A DNA stretch of 64,000 nucleotides, from assembly GCA_025435555.1 (NCBI GenBank), contig JAIWWG010000103.1, positions 1 to 64,000 of the forward strand. The letters are read 5' to 3'. Of the stretch, positions 23,614 through 35,199 are shown in pieces. The position numbers and the translations under genes are program-made. Every line of letters starts with the position of its first letter. The first letter of the stretch is position 1. This DNA is from Chytriomyces cf. hyalinus JEL632. Its lineage: Eukaryota; Chytridiomycota; Chytridiomycetes; Chytridiales; Chytriomycetaceae. Below the pieces are notes generated by a model. It searched no databases, was not told the origin of the DNA, and saw only the letters and a program-made list of their open reading frames with translations.

Positions 23614-25410
23614 TTAGACGCGTCCGGCCATTCCTCCGTGACTGATTCCATTTGGTTTTTTGTCTCCCTTCATGATGATGCCTTCTTCATCACTAGCGCA
23701 GCTTCCTGAATCCTTTTCGCTGACAGAGACTGTTGTCGCATCGTGAAATTCGTCATCGCCCGCTCCAGGCAAATGAATTGGTTCCATGGCGATGTCTCCG
23801 TTCTCTGATGGAGCAGTAGTCGCGTTGGAGCACTCTTCTGAAGCTGGTGAACGACCCAAGACCGCGTTTATCCGATCAAGCAGTTTGCGAACAGAGGGCA
23901 CGGCGACAACGTAATCTACGGTTCCGTTGACGCGGGATACAATGAACCCTGTCGTCTCAGAGTACTTTGAGTGCACATTCGAGCGCACATTTTCGACAAT
24001 TTCAAAAGTTTGCTCGGTTGTCTTCACCACTTTTCACGCAAAAAAAAAAAAGAGTTAATGAGAACAGTGTAACCCAAAGGAAAGCAAAAACGACGAGTCT
24101 GTACAAACCGAAAGCCGGAACATATGGCTTCAAAGCAACCAGACCTTCTACTCTAACGACTCCATATAAATCCACAGCGGCTTGCACGAGGCTGACGACG
24201 GTCTTTGGAGTGTGGTTAATAAGGGTTCCAGTTGCGCCTGCGAGCAGAGAGTTTGCCAGATTCAAAGAGCTTTCGACAGTGCGAACCGCTGTGACAAAAT
24301 GTATTAATAAACAAAAAATTTTGGCATCAAGGGTGGGCAAAATAGGGTTGTTTCGGATTTTGGAGAAGTGCAATTTCACGCTGTTTGCTAATCCATCCCG
24401 TGCAGTCGCACGTGCGCAGGAAGTTATTCCATGATCCAGGGATACGGACTTCAACAGATGAGAGCGGATGAGGAACCCAACAAACGATCATGCACATGAT
24501 CACAAATGCAATCAATCTCCACAAGGCCACTCAAATATCAGTGCATGAAAGCGTTCCCGTCCCCCAGTCCATACTATCCGACATCCAGTTCGGGCATGAA
24601 GTTCATGCCGCAGTGTCTCTCAATTTCCAGGCATGCTCCAGAAAGACGGGAAAACCACCCAGGCACATGTAACCCCACAAAAATTTGGAACAGGTCACAC
24701 AAACACAAAACAGCACATGGGGACAGCGATAAAAAGAGAGAGAAAGAGGGCGACCCGGTGTAGAAGATGCAACGACAGATGACAGGAAGAAGACAGTGTA
24801 GATGGCAAACAGAGGGGGGAGTGAAAAGAAAGGGGAGAAATAGACACCTTTGCATCGCCAGCCTTCAGCCACTTTGACAGCCGTCTTCTTGACCTCGTCC
24901 ACACGCTGGTTGGCAGCATCCACGACACTCACGGCACCGCTCTTCTCGAGGACCACAAAGGCCGTCTCAAAGGCGCGTGTGCGGACCTCGATTGCGCGTC
25001 CGTAGGCAGCGTCTTTGGCGGCGTTGGCCGTCTCGACCGTCTCAAGGAGTTGTGTTTGTGTGCTGGCGATGGCGTCGGTGGTTTGCTTGAGGGCGTACAC
25101 GGCGGCAGTGCGGGCGGTTGTGGGAACGTATGGATCAATGATCTGGTGGAGATTAGAGTGTGAGTTAGCACTCCAACAAGCAGGACAAAAGGATACCATG
25201 TAAGGATAATGATAGAGGCAGAATAGAGACAGAGAGACGATGGCAGATGCGGGATAATCAGAGGAGAGGCCCCATGTGACAGTGCTGCCAAGCACCATGA
25301 CCACCACGCACCGAAACAACGTCTTTAGCGGCACTAATGCCAGCACCAATCAGGGCCTTGGTGGTTGATGCGGGTCTCTCGCTCGTGTTGACAGCTTCGA
25401 TCGAGGGCAT
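23614..25410 (-). CDS. Helical amphipathic protein, perilipin-like at best
   Basis: Four exons (25410-25312, 25142-24848, 24288-24109, 24029-23614) fit in phase to 329 aa; the second intron is unusually long (about 560 bp), so an extra exon may be missed. The chain is rich in Ala, Val, Thr and Lys, with repeated amphipathic helices (TANAAKDAAYGRAIEVRTRA, VVDAANQRVDEVKKTAVKV, SVRKLLDRINAVLG). It lacks a signal peptide or clear transmembrane span and ends in an acidic Ser-rich tail. Such composition resembles lipid-droplet coat proteins, but no diagnostic motif was seen, so function stays open. Confidence 0.6.
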
Positions 25411-25653
25411 TTTTGTTTGTGGGTTTGGGGCAGTTGCTTGCTTTTGGCCGACAAGATTTTATTCGTCACAAGTTTATATTTACTTTGCCTTATCCCCAGA
25501 CCGAACTCATGGGGTGCGGGAAAATAAAAGTGGGCTATAAAAATGGGCCAATAAAATGGTCCGCGGGTCTGACAGCCCCAAGCACTCGCATCAACAACTG
25601 TCTGTAAACGCTCGTATATTCACAACTACTGTCCAACTGAACATCAAATAAAA

Positions 25654-27870
25654 CTATCCGAGAATCACCCGCACGGGGAAATATCCCCGCTCCCGCTTCC
25701 CCACATTGTATCCCTCACAAATTCCATCTTCAAGAATTTGCCATACAACCACTTCATCACCAACTTCGAGAAAAAGTTCATCGTCCTTCAATGGCACATG
25801 TGCCTTCAACACTTGATACTTGACCTGCAGATCGTCATCGACATCTCCTTCGGCATCCCCATCATCCGGCTCCGTGAATATGTTTGCACCCATTTCGCCA
25901 TCCAGTAGAGAACCGTTAATACTGGTGAGGCGTGGACCTGCATCTACGACACTGTATCCGTCATCGAACGATCCAACCCGCCCGCTCGAACCTGTAGCAC
26001 TTAGAATCTGCGTCGTGACAGGCATACCGTCCTCCCCAATACTTGTCAGAGTTAACACACTGACATCGTCTCCCAATGCAAACGTGGTGCTTGTCAACAC
26101 AGTGCGGGTGCTTCCATCTTCATTCGTACCACTTGTCGCACCAACATCTCCGAAAACTCCGCTCTGCCTCATTCCATCGATTTTGCTCGAAATCGTCTCA
26201 CGTTTGGATAAAATTGAGCCATCACTTCCATGGCTACCAACGCGCACAAGATCGGTCGGCGCACTCCACTCGGGACTCGTTGCGACAATCATGCTGCTCC
26301 TGCCACCACTGCTTTTGACACTTTTGCTTCGAACTGTGCTACTCCGTGAGATGCTCGATAAAAAGTTCATATCCGGCCCAACAGTTCCATTCATGCTTGT
26401 CAAATCAAAACTGACACGACGATTCACTGTCGGACTTCCCACTCCACTTGGGTCCATAATACTGCTCCCGCGTTTGAAGCTGCTGGTTCTACTTAGAATA
26501 CTATCCGTGTCCCCACTCACGACAAATCGCAATGGACTCGGTTTATGATTTGCGCCCGGCCCGCCACCACCCAGTGTAAGTGTCCCACGTCTTCCTTTTC
26601 CAGTTGAATTCGGTGGAGTCGGGATCGGAATTGCTGCAGCGGCGGCAGTAGCAGCAGCAGTACTGCCATGTTCAGATTCGGTCAATGCGAGTGCGAATCG
26701 TTTACGCTCCTCTTCCTTGGCAAGGTAATATTCGCGCTGCTGTGCTTGCCACTCTTTTTGTTTCAGTTGCCATTGATGCCATTGTACAGCGGCTTGGTAT
26801 TGTTCCCACTGCCATTGCTCTTCAAGTGTCCAATTTGGGTTCGCACCAGTGGCTGCATTGTTTGAAGCAGGGGTCAAGAAACTGTCGCTCGGGAGGTATG
26901 GGGTATGTACGGCGTTGACCGTGAGAGCAGTCGAAGTTTCGGGGACAGAAGATATTGAAGCAACAACAGGAGTCTTTGCGGCCGCCGGGAACGCACTGCT
27001 AATAGTCACTGTCGTTGTGGTCGACTCTTTTCCAGGTTTCGAGGTGGTTGTAGTGGTAGTAGTGGTCCACATGCTCCGCAAGAATGCTCCCTTTCTGGGC
27101 AGACTGGATGAGAGGTTATTTGCAGATGACGGTGTTTCCATATGCGGACTAGGAGTTCGAGATGGAAATGCAAGAGCCAATTCGGTATCAGGGATTCCAT
27201 CGATTTTCGCGGTAGACCCCGTGGAAGTGTTTCGAGGCAGAGTTACGAGCCCATATCGTTCTTTTTTAATTGAGGCCTTTCGTTTCATGTAAAAATAGAC
27301 AGCAACGCAGGCACTGAGCACAGCCAGGAGCGTGAGTGTGATGTAAAGAGGCACAGCGTATGACGGAGAACCGTCTGAATTCGGTGGTGGGCCATTGCCG
27401 TGTATGGGGTTTGTAGCGTTACCGTTTGGAGAGAACGCAGAGCTGGGAGCAACCGATTGAATGGAAGAGGCGCTGGGGGGGACTGGGCATCACACCAGAT
27501 TTAGTTGAGGTCCATGAGACAAAGCCATCAATGGAATCATCCAGGACTCACTAGAAGATACAGAAGAAGAAGAAGACACAGCACCACTGCCACCCCCTGA
27601 CACACCCTCCACCGCCGTTGCGGATGCATTCGCCGAGTTGGGAAGGGTAACGCACGGCAAGTCCGCAATAAGGGCTGTTGCGCCATTGCACAGACAGCGT
27701 GCGCAGATGCCGGCAGGGTAGCTTGCGTTTGGGTCCGCAGAAGCCACGCTTGGGAAGCAGCGGAATGACCAGGAGCCATTGCATCCGGTCTTTCCGTTTC
27801 TTGCAGCTGCCTCGCACGAGGACCCGAAGGTGGTGCACTGCGGAGTGGTCAAAGTCGTTGCTCCTTCCAT
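25654..27870 (-). CDS. Single-pass membrane protein, Cys-rich ectodomain and C-terminal SH3
   Basis: Two exons (27870-27552 and 27482-25654) give 715 aa. The N-terminal part has about nine Cys in ~90 residues (CTTF, SCEAA, GICARCLCNG) and a Ser/Ala/Pro-rich stalk. One transmembrane helix follows (VPLYITLTLLAVLSACVAVY) with a basic stop-transfer. The long cytosolic part is low complexity, with a Trp/Gln-rich patch (EEQWQWEQYQAAVQWHQWQ). The last ~55 residues are an SH3 domain (KAHVPLKDDELFLEVGDEV, then GYFPVRVI). SH3-ended single-pass proteins act as surface sensors or polarity scaffolds in fungi (Sho1 is a four-span analogue). No signal peptide is seen at this ATG and an in-frame stop lies just upstream, so a first coding exon may be missing. 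Confidence 0.7.
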
Positions 27871-28230
27871 CTCAAGTTTTTACTTTACGATTTGTCAAAT
27901 TGGAGATCCCAAATGAATGAGTCCCCCCTTTGGCTGGTCAACAAGCATCGACGCCCAGTGGGTTTGCACATCGCAAGTCACGCTCTGACCCAACTTATCC
28001 CTGAGTGCAGAGCAGGTCAGATATCTCGTAAAATACTGCCGAAAATACAAGCGTAAATTCAATGCTGTCTGAAGCTATCCAAATGAAATTTAAACACACA
28101 AAGTATATATATTCACACCAGGCCCTGAACCAGTGTGCGTTTACTTACCATCAAATCCGTGGCAGGTCACTAGCCGACTGGACACCCTCTGCCCTAAAAT
28201 TTATAGATAGACCACCCGTCAAACCTACCA
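27871..28230. other. Divergent intergenic region
   Basis: This stretch lies between the minus-strand SH3 membrane gene and the first claudin-like gene. It must hold promoters for both. No gene, repeat or recognisable site is seen. Confidence 0.6.
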
Positions 28231-29612
28231 ATGAGCTACCAAAACAAGCCCACCAGCCCTATGGGACCAAGAGCCAGTCGAACAAGCTTACCTCGACCTA
28301 TCCTTACAAACCCTGGAGAAATGTTCTCCGATTCCCCTCTTGAAGATGAGCTACCGTACATCTCGCCTTTGCCTAGACCATCAACGAGACAGTCAATTCG
28401 TCCATCCTTGTACGAACAGCCGGAAGCTGTCAAGGTTTTGCACTCGAAAGCTGCGCTTCCTTCAGTGGGAATTGCAGCAGCAACAGCTCTGATTTCGGTA
28501 GTCTTATCAGTGGTAGCTGCTGTCATGTGCAACTGGTTCGTGGTCAATTACACGATTGGATCATACACGGCGTGAGTTGTCTGTTTTTGCCTGACTGCTT
28601 GAAGCCGCCTACCATTCAACTCAAGCACACGAACGTTGACAGAAACTACGGCCTTTTCAGCGGGCAAACATGCAGTCCTTCAACTTTCGCAACTGCAGTG
28701 AACAACCCGTTCGGACAGCAAAACACGTTCGGACAGCAAGCGACGCAGTGCGTGACAGCGGGGTATGTCTGCAGCGGAAGCTCCTTCTGCTCGACGCTGC
28801 AGGCCTTCCAGGCGTTCACTATCCTTGGTACGTGTGTTGCCCAGGCGTGAAATAATTTTGTCTTGCGCCGGAATTAGATTTTTCATTCAGTTCATAATTG
28901 AATTTTTGTTTACTGCGGCACACTTTCCAGGGTGTGTATCCGTGTTCTTATCTCTTGCTGCGGCGGGCGTCTTGTTTATCGCCATCCACAACGGCCACTA
29001 CGCTTCGAGAATCTCGCGCATAACGAAACTGTCGGCCGTCTTCCTCGCAGCGTCCACCTTCATCTGCCAGCTGCTGTCCGTCATCTTGTTTGCGATCTTT
29101 CAAAACCAAGCCAACGCAGCCGTCTCATTTTCCGGCGTACCCTCCTTCAGCATCGGTAACCCATTCACGAGTGTGAACCAGTTTAGAACCGTGTCGCAAG
29201 GATCCTCCAATATTCCATATGGAAGCTTTGGTAGTTATGGAAGCTCGTTTGTGTGCATGATTCTGGCGTTTTTGTTTTCACTCGCGGCCGTGGCTGCGCT
29301 GCTTTATGCTGCGCGATGCATCCAGCGGATTGAGTACGTGTATTTTGGAAGCGCAAATTTGTGTTGTTTCCTTGACGCTGACTTGCTGATTTCAAATCAA
29401 ACAGTGCCCCAACAGTTGTAGAATACGGAAACCGGCAGTCCATGTCGAATCTGCACCGTGGAAACTCGCTGTCGCCGTCGATGCGCGGCCAGCCCATCAT
29501 TATCGACGGCATCGAGTACGTGCCGACGCTGAAGCGGCCGCAACCAATCATCATTGACGGGCAAGAATTTGTTCCCTCCACAAGTCATCGGTACAGCTAC
29601 GGAGCAAACTAG
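28231..29612 (+). CDS. Claudin-like four-span membrane protein A
   Basis: Exons 28231-28571, 28643-28827, 28931-29333 and 29405-29612 give 378 aa. A ~75-residue cytosolic N-terminus precedes TM1 (GIAAATALISVVLSVVAAVM). The first loop carries W-FVV, NYGLFSG and several Cys, in the manner of the claudin/PMP22 W-GL-C-C loop. TM2, TM3 (KLSAVFLAASTFICQLLSV) and TM4 (FVCMILAFLFSLAAVAALL) follow, and the third-helix side ends with a short FQNQA stretch. The cytosolic tail contains a doubled motif (QPIIIDGIEYVP, QPIIIDGQEFVP). It is the first of four tandem relatives sharing intron phases 2 and 1. Fungal claudin-like proteins organise plasma-membrane domains or cell-cell fusion; the role here is unknown. 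Confidence 0.75.
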
Positions 29613-29743
29613 AATATAATTTCCCTTGTCAGCGCTAATAAAGGAGGAAATGCTGGTAATTTGAAGGCAGAAATGCTGAGAAATGACGCATATGAAATCG
29701 GGATTCGAATAAAAATTCTGTCGCACTTGCTCGGAAATAACGC

Positions 29744-30588
29744 ATGTTCCATCAACCAACAACGCCCTTGCTCGCATCAGGTCTGCTGACTGCAGGCTCC
29801 GTACTGCTATCAGCGTGGTACGTGACAGTGTCACCAGGCCACCTCTCGTGAGTCCAACTCACCTCCCATCGCAATGGACGACGACCCACCCAACTAAACC
29901 CACCCTTTCTGACAGATCTCACGGCCTCTTCACAACCAAGCAGTGCAGCGACGGCACTTGCGCATTAATCCTCATGACATGTACGAATGCAAACTACTGT
30001 CTTGTCCTTTCAGCTTTCCGTCTCTCGATCATTCTCGGTAAGCTCATCGGACCCGCCCTCTTGTGGCTGGACCCGCAATTTTTTTTTATTTGCTGTGTCT
30101 GCTTTGACTCACCTCCTCCCACCCACATCATAAACAACACAGCCCTCATCGCAATACCATTCGCAACATACACCTCATACCTTAGCATGTCCCTCCTCCA
30201 AATCCGCCACACCACCAAATCCATGCGCACTTCAGCACTCCAATACCTATTCGCCATCATCGCCGTCACAGCAACACTGCAATCTTCAGGAGTTGTGCTG
30301 TTTACCGTGTTTCGGTTCCTCGCCGCTCGGGACTATTTTGACGATTTTCGGAGTTTTGAAGGACGGTTTGGAGGGTCTTTTTGGATGCTGGTTATGGCGG
30401 GAGCATTGAGTTTTGTGGCAATGGCAGATTTGATGAGGATGATGGAGGATCTGCGGTTTGGCGTGGAACATGGGATGAGTCAGCATTCGGGTGGGGAGAG
30501 TTCGACACCCTTTAAAGATAGTTACGAGAGGCCGTATGCAGGGGAGGAGGAGAGCTTTTACAATGCGGTGCCTGTTGGGGTGGTTTGA
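29744..30588 (+). CDS. Claudin-like four-span membrane protein B
   Basis: Exons 29744-29847, 29916-30037 and 30143-30588 give 223 aa. TM1 is close to the start (LLASGLLTAGSVLLSAWYV), with no long N-terminal extension. The loop has SHGLF and clustered Cys (CSDGTC, CTNANYC), matching A and D. Three more spans and a polar tail follow. Intron 1 (phase 2) falls just before the GLF motif and intron 2 (phase 1) just after the Cys-rich loop, as in A and D. It starts only 131 bp after gene A. Confidence 0.7.
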
Positions 30589-30814
30589 ATTGTTTTGCAA
30601 TATAAAAACGTATTTTTTTCATATTGCCAAGACTGAGAGGGTCCATCCTTTGCAGTAATGAGTCCTTGAAGAGACCAGTTGTTTCTCGGCAAGTCATAAT
30701 GAGAAGGAAAGGCGGGGAAGCTTTTTCTTTTTTGGATTGTTTGTAATTCCCCTTCATTCATTTGTCGAAAAAACACCCTCAGCGGACTTTGCATCAAAAC
30801 TTAGACAACAACGC

Positions 30815-31851
30815 ATGTCGCGAACCCCGCCATCATCTCGTTACCCTGAAACTGCATCCAGAATCTCTCGCCAGGAGAGCGTGCTCGTTGTTCAAAACGT
30901 GAAACCCAAACCGAAACTACCCATCCACTACAACAACGAGTTCCGACCTACCACTCACTCTGCATGCCCCATCCAGCAACAACAAGAGTCACCTGAAGAA
31001 GCACAGCTGAAATCAACACTTGCCCGCGTGTACAATGAAACACCCACAGCCAAAGCAGACGTGTACAAGGGAGTGATGCTGCCAAGACCGAATGGGCGAA
31101 TCCAGATAATGAAAAAGCATTTGCCACTTGCCATCAGTATTCTGTTAGTACTGGTATCGTTTCTGCTGACTGGCGTGGCAACTGCTCTGCCAGACTGGTT
31201 CGTGATTGATGTTCCCGGATATTCTGCGTGAGTCTTTATTCTTATGAAATCGAGCCTGGATTAGGGTTCTTACTCTCTTGATGCAGAAACTACGGCGTTC
31301 TCAAAGCATCTTTTCACTGCAAGTCTTCATCCAACATTAGTTCATCCTCCACCAACAACACCGCAAATCAATTCGCACAAGTCTGCCATATCGGGTCATA
31401 CACTTGCATCAACGCACTCATGTGCAAGCCCCTCATTTCCTTCCAAGTCTTTTCAATCGGTGCATGCGTCATCACTGCGGTACTATGCGTGACTGCCCTG
31501 TCGACCCAGGTCTTTAATCTATCTGATACCCGCACCGTCATACGCGTGCGCATCGCCAAGTTGGCTCTCACCTTTCTCGCCTTTGGTTTTCAGCTGTTGT
31601 CGCTCGCGTTTTTTGTCGTGTTTAAAAACAGAGCAGTTACAAGCTTCAACAGCCCAAGTGTGTCGGGTCTCTTTATTGCTGGCGAAGTGCTGCCTCAAAG
31701 GATTGCATCGATGCAGAGTTTAAGTATACCCAACAGCGCGTTTGGCAGCTACGGAAGTTCGCTGGTGTTGATGGCCGTTGGTGCTGTTCTGTCTGCTGTT
31801 TCTTTTGGAATGTTTGGGATGATGCCGTGGAAGAAGATGAGGGAAGTATAG
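30815..31851 (+). CDS. Claudin-like four-span membrane protein C
   Basis: Exons 30815-31227 and 31287-31851 give 325 aa. The cytosolic N-terminus is ~110 residues. TM1 is LAISILLVLVSFLLTGVA, followed by WFVIDV, NYGVLK and a longer Cys loop. TM3 (LTFLAFGFQLLSLAFFVVFK) ends with FKNRA, the position of FQNQA in A and FKNQA in D. Intron 1 is conserved (phase 2, just before NYG), but intron 2 is absent, so the second and third exons of its relatives are fused here. FGSYGSSLVLM near the fourth span matches FGSYGSSFVCM in A, suggesting that A and C are closest. Confidence 0.72.
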
Positions 31852-31960
31852 CAACTTTGAACCTAGTGAATAGTTTTCAAATAGTCGCTTTTAATGTCAC
31901 TTATCACTGTTGAATGTTTTCTGTTCGCGTTGTTTCAGAAACCCATTTCAAAAAACCAAA

Positions 31961-32795
31961 ATGTCCCCCAAGACGCTGCTGAACTCTTCCGTGTGGCCAA
32001 TTGCAATCTCTGCGCTGTTGAATGCGATCGCAGTTGGATCGTACGGATGGTTCTACGTGCTGTACCCAAACTATCACGGGTGAGTCTTGTGAGATAACTT
32101 TGCGTAGCTCATACTCACTCCAAACTTAAACTTGTACTTAGTTCCTACGGCGTGTTCTACGCCAAAGGGTGCAGCGGGACGTTCTGCCAGACAGAGTTCT
32201 TGGCGTGTGAGCATGCTTGGTACTGTGCCGCTTTGAAGGCGTTTCGATTCTTTGCTGTCATGTGTGAGTGACTACCATGCGGTGTGCATTTTCAATGGGC
32301 CCTCTGAATTTCTATTTTGAACCAGCGTCCCTCTGCTCTGGAGTAGGAGCAGTGCTGACGTTTTACTACATGGGCTTTCTGTACAACAAACCAGTCGTTA
32401 CAAAACGAACCCGTCTCATCAAAGTATCCTGCCTAATTCTGATGGCAGCATCAACAATCCTCCAATTTCTCACAGTGTTATGTTTCGGAGTCTTTAAAAA
32501 CCAAGCCGGAAACGATTCATACAACGATTTCAACAGCGAGAATGGCAAATTTGGGTTCTCGTTTGCGTTCATGATTGTGGGGATGGTGTTGTTGTTGGTG
32601 GGGACGCCAGTGTTTTATTTCTCAGTGTTTAAAGGGGTTAGTGGGCATACGCAGTTGTTTAATAATGCGAGATTTGCGGGGAGGTCGTGGCGGGACATGA
32701 ATGATGCTATTGCGAATGGGTCTGATGTGAGAGACCCATTGCTGGACCAGCCAGCGCCGCCAGCGCGTCGCCATTTTGTGCACAGCAGCAGCTGA
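31961..32795 (+). CDS. Claudin-like four-span membrane protein D
   Basis: Exons 31961-32079, 32142-32263 and 32326-32795 give 236 aa. TM1 begins near residue 10 (VWPIAISALLNAIAVGSYG). The loop has SYGVF, then CSGTFC and CEHAWYC. Later spans include LILMAASTILQFLTVLCFGVFKNQA. The polar tail carries DPLLDQPAPPARR. Intron phases 2 and 1 and their positions match genes A and B. It is the last member of the tandem set, all on the plus strand within 4.6 kb. Confidence 0.72.
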
Positions 32796-33275
32796 TAAAA
32801 ATACGTGAATAAAGTAGATGAAAAATAAGCGGATGAAATAATCCGATGAATAAATGAAACCAAAATAAACTGAAACAAAACAGAACAAATAAATGAAATG
32901 AAACAAAAATAAACTGAAACAAAATAAATAAAATAAATGAAACAAAATGAACAAAACAAATGCATTGATTGGTCCTATAATTCTTCTGTTTTTGTCTCTG
33001 AAACCCTGATTTTATTTCTTTTCAGTTTGAGACAAATCAATCGGATTATTAATCAAAAAGACACAGGGGGCAACGGGGCACTCCATCTCCCGCTTTTGTT
33101 TTAATCGCATTTGTTGGCGCGTGCCCGAAGAAAAAACGTGTTTCAAAGTCCCATAAAAGGCAAAGCTGCGGCCTTCTCCACTTTCCCCCAACTCTAACTC
33201 TTCCGCCTTCTCCAACTCCAGCTACCCTCGACCCTCGACCCTCCAAACTACAAACAAACCCAACAACACCCAAAC
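32796..33275. other. A-rich tract and PHO84-like promoter region
   Basis: About 32805-32965 is a degenerate repeat of AAATAAATGAAAC-like units, reading almost entirely as A/T/G/C simple phrases. The remaining ~300 bp is CT-rich near 33170-33270, directly upstream of the transporter ATG. An ACGTG core at 33136-33140 resembles half of a Pho4-type site, too little to call an operator. Confidence 0.55.
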
Positions 33276-34994
33276 ATGGCTCAGAACAAGGCACAGACAT
33301 TCGCTCACCTTGACGAGGCCAAGCTCAGTTGGTTCCACATCCGTGCAGTTCTCATTGCCGGCGCCGGTTTCTTCTCGGACGCATACGACGTCTTTGTCAT
33401 CTCCCAGGCCCTGCCCATGATTTACCAAGTCTACTACGGACCTGAGTACATATCTGGCTCATTCCCAGCCAACATGCCCGGCTTCAACAACTCTGCCCCC
33501 ATCCCCAAGACTCCTCAAAACACCAAAGTCAACTTTGTCGACCACTTCCCCAACGGCGTGCACGTGGACGGCTGGCTCAAGGCTTCCACCAACTGGGGAA
33601 ACTTGTTTGGACAAATCTCCTTCGGTATCCTGGGTGACTCGATGGGTCGTAAGAAGGTGTACGGTATCGAGCTGATGATTATCATTGTGTGCACGATTGG
33701 ATCCACGTTCTCGTCTTCGCTGGTGCGCGGAATGTCCATTATTGTCATGATCTCCATCTGGCGCTTCCTTCTTGGAATCGGAATTGGTGGTGACTACCCA
33801 ATGTCTGCCGTCATTACTTCGGAGTACGCTTCCGTCCGTTACCGTGGAATGATGCTTGCCGCCGTCTTCTCCATGCAAGGAATCGGTGAGTTCTAACATT
33901 TGTTTTACACACACGTTCTCTGCTTACATTAGTGTGCTGCAGGTATTCTGATGGGATCCGTGGTGTATGTACTCACTCTGATTGCGCTCAAGGAACAAAT
34001 CCGCAACGACTACGCCGTGCTCGACTACGTCTGGCGTATCGCCATTGGTTTCGGAGTCATCCCCGCCATTGCCACCGTTTACTTCCGTTTCACCATCCCC
34101 GAGACCCCGCGTTTCACCGTCGATGTGAACAAGGACATTGAGCAAGCCGAACGGGACATCTTTCTCATCACCGACGGTGCCCTTGTTGAAGGACAGGCGT
34201 CTACTTCTGCCACTGCCACTGCCACTGATGAGCCAATCGCCAAGGTCACAACCAATATCATTGATGAAGACGAGTTGCTCAAGCCAAGCAAAATGTCGGA
34301 CTTTATCCAGTACTTTAGTCAATGGAAAAACATGAAGATCCTGATTGGTACCGCGTACTGCTGGTTTGCTCTGGACGTTGCTTGGTACGGATTGGCGCTG
34401 AACCAGTCTACGGTGCTCAGCTTGATCAACTTTAATGGACCCGCCAAAATCAGCGTGGACGGAAAACTCATTACCCCACCGGTCGATATCCAGGACTTGT
34501 TTTACCAAATCGCCATTGGTAACATTCTCGTGGCTTGTGCTGGAACTGTTCCAGGATACTGGTTCACTGTCGGTTTGATTGAGTACATGGGAAGAAAACC
34601 AATTCAAATCATGGGTTTCGTCATCATTACCATCTGCTTGGCCATCCTCGCTGCCACTTGGGAGACCATCTCAAGGCAACAAGTTCCGTTCCTGATCGTG
34701 TACACCATTGCGCAATTCTTTTTCCAATTCGGTCCAAACTCCACCACTTTCATCATCCCCGGAGAAGTATTCCCCACACGGTTCAAGGCCACATGTCACG
34801 GTATCTCTGCCGCGTGCGGTAAAGTGGGCGCCATTATTGGAATCCAAGCCGTGGGACCATACTTTGCAACCAACACGGTTGTTGTGCTTTCCGTGTTTTG
34901 TGTAATTATGGCGACTGGTATCTTGGCCACGTTCTTGCTTCCCGAGACGAAAGGAAAGACGCTCGAGGAGTTGTCGGGTGACGACCGCGAGTAG
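33276..34994 (+). CDS. PHO84: High-affinity phosphate:H+ symporter, PHO84 family
   Basis: Two exons (33276-33885, 33943-34994) give 553 aa, a usual length for the family. It is a 12-span MFS protein of the plasma membrane that imports inorganic phosphate with protons. Visible family marks are GFFSDAYDVFVI in TM1, GILGDSMGRKK after TM2, the phosphate-transporter signature GIGIGGDYPMSAVITSEYA in TM4 (with the key Asp), RGMMLA, IPETPRFT before the large central cytosolic loop, and the C-terminal GEVFPTRFKAT plus LPETKGKTLEEL. The central loop is polar with a Ser/Thr/Ala-Thr run. An extracellular loop between TM1 and TM2 is longer than in yeast. It is the clearest single call in the window. Confidence 0.93.
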
Positions 34995-35199
34995 ACGCAC
35001 TTTTTACCACGCAAGCAAACCAACTTTTGTTTTTTATTCTTGAAGCCCGAGTATGGCTTATTACCCCCTCAACGAACTGCGCGCGCACGACTCTCGTCGT
35101 CAATAAATATTTAATTGAACATAAACAAGCTGCTGCTGCTGAGAACACGACGAGTTCCGTTTGTGTGTGTGCTGAAGAGAAAAAAAAAAAAAGACGCGC

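Noticed and set aside
33136-33140. Pho4-type site before the phosphate transporter
   Set aside because: Only an ACGTG core is present; this is too short to separate from chance.
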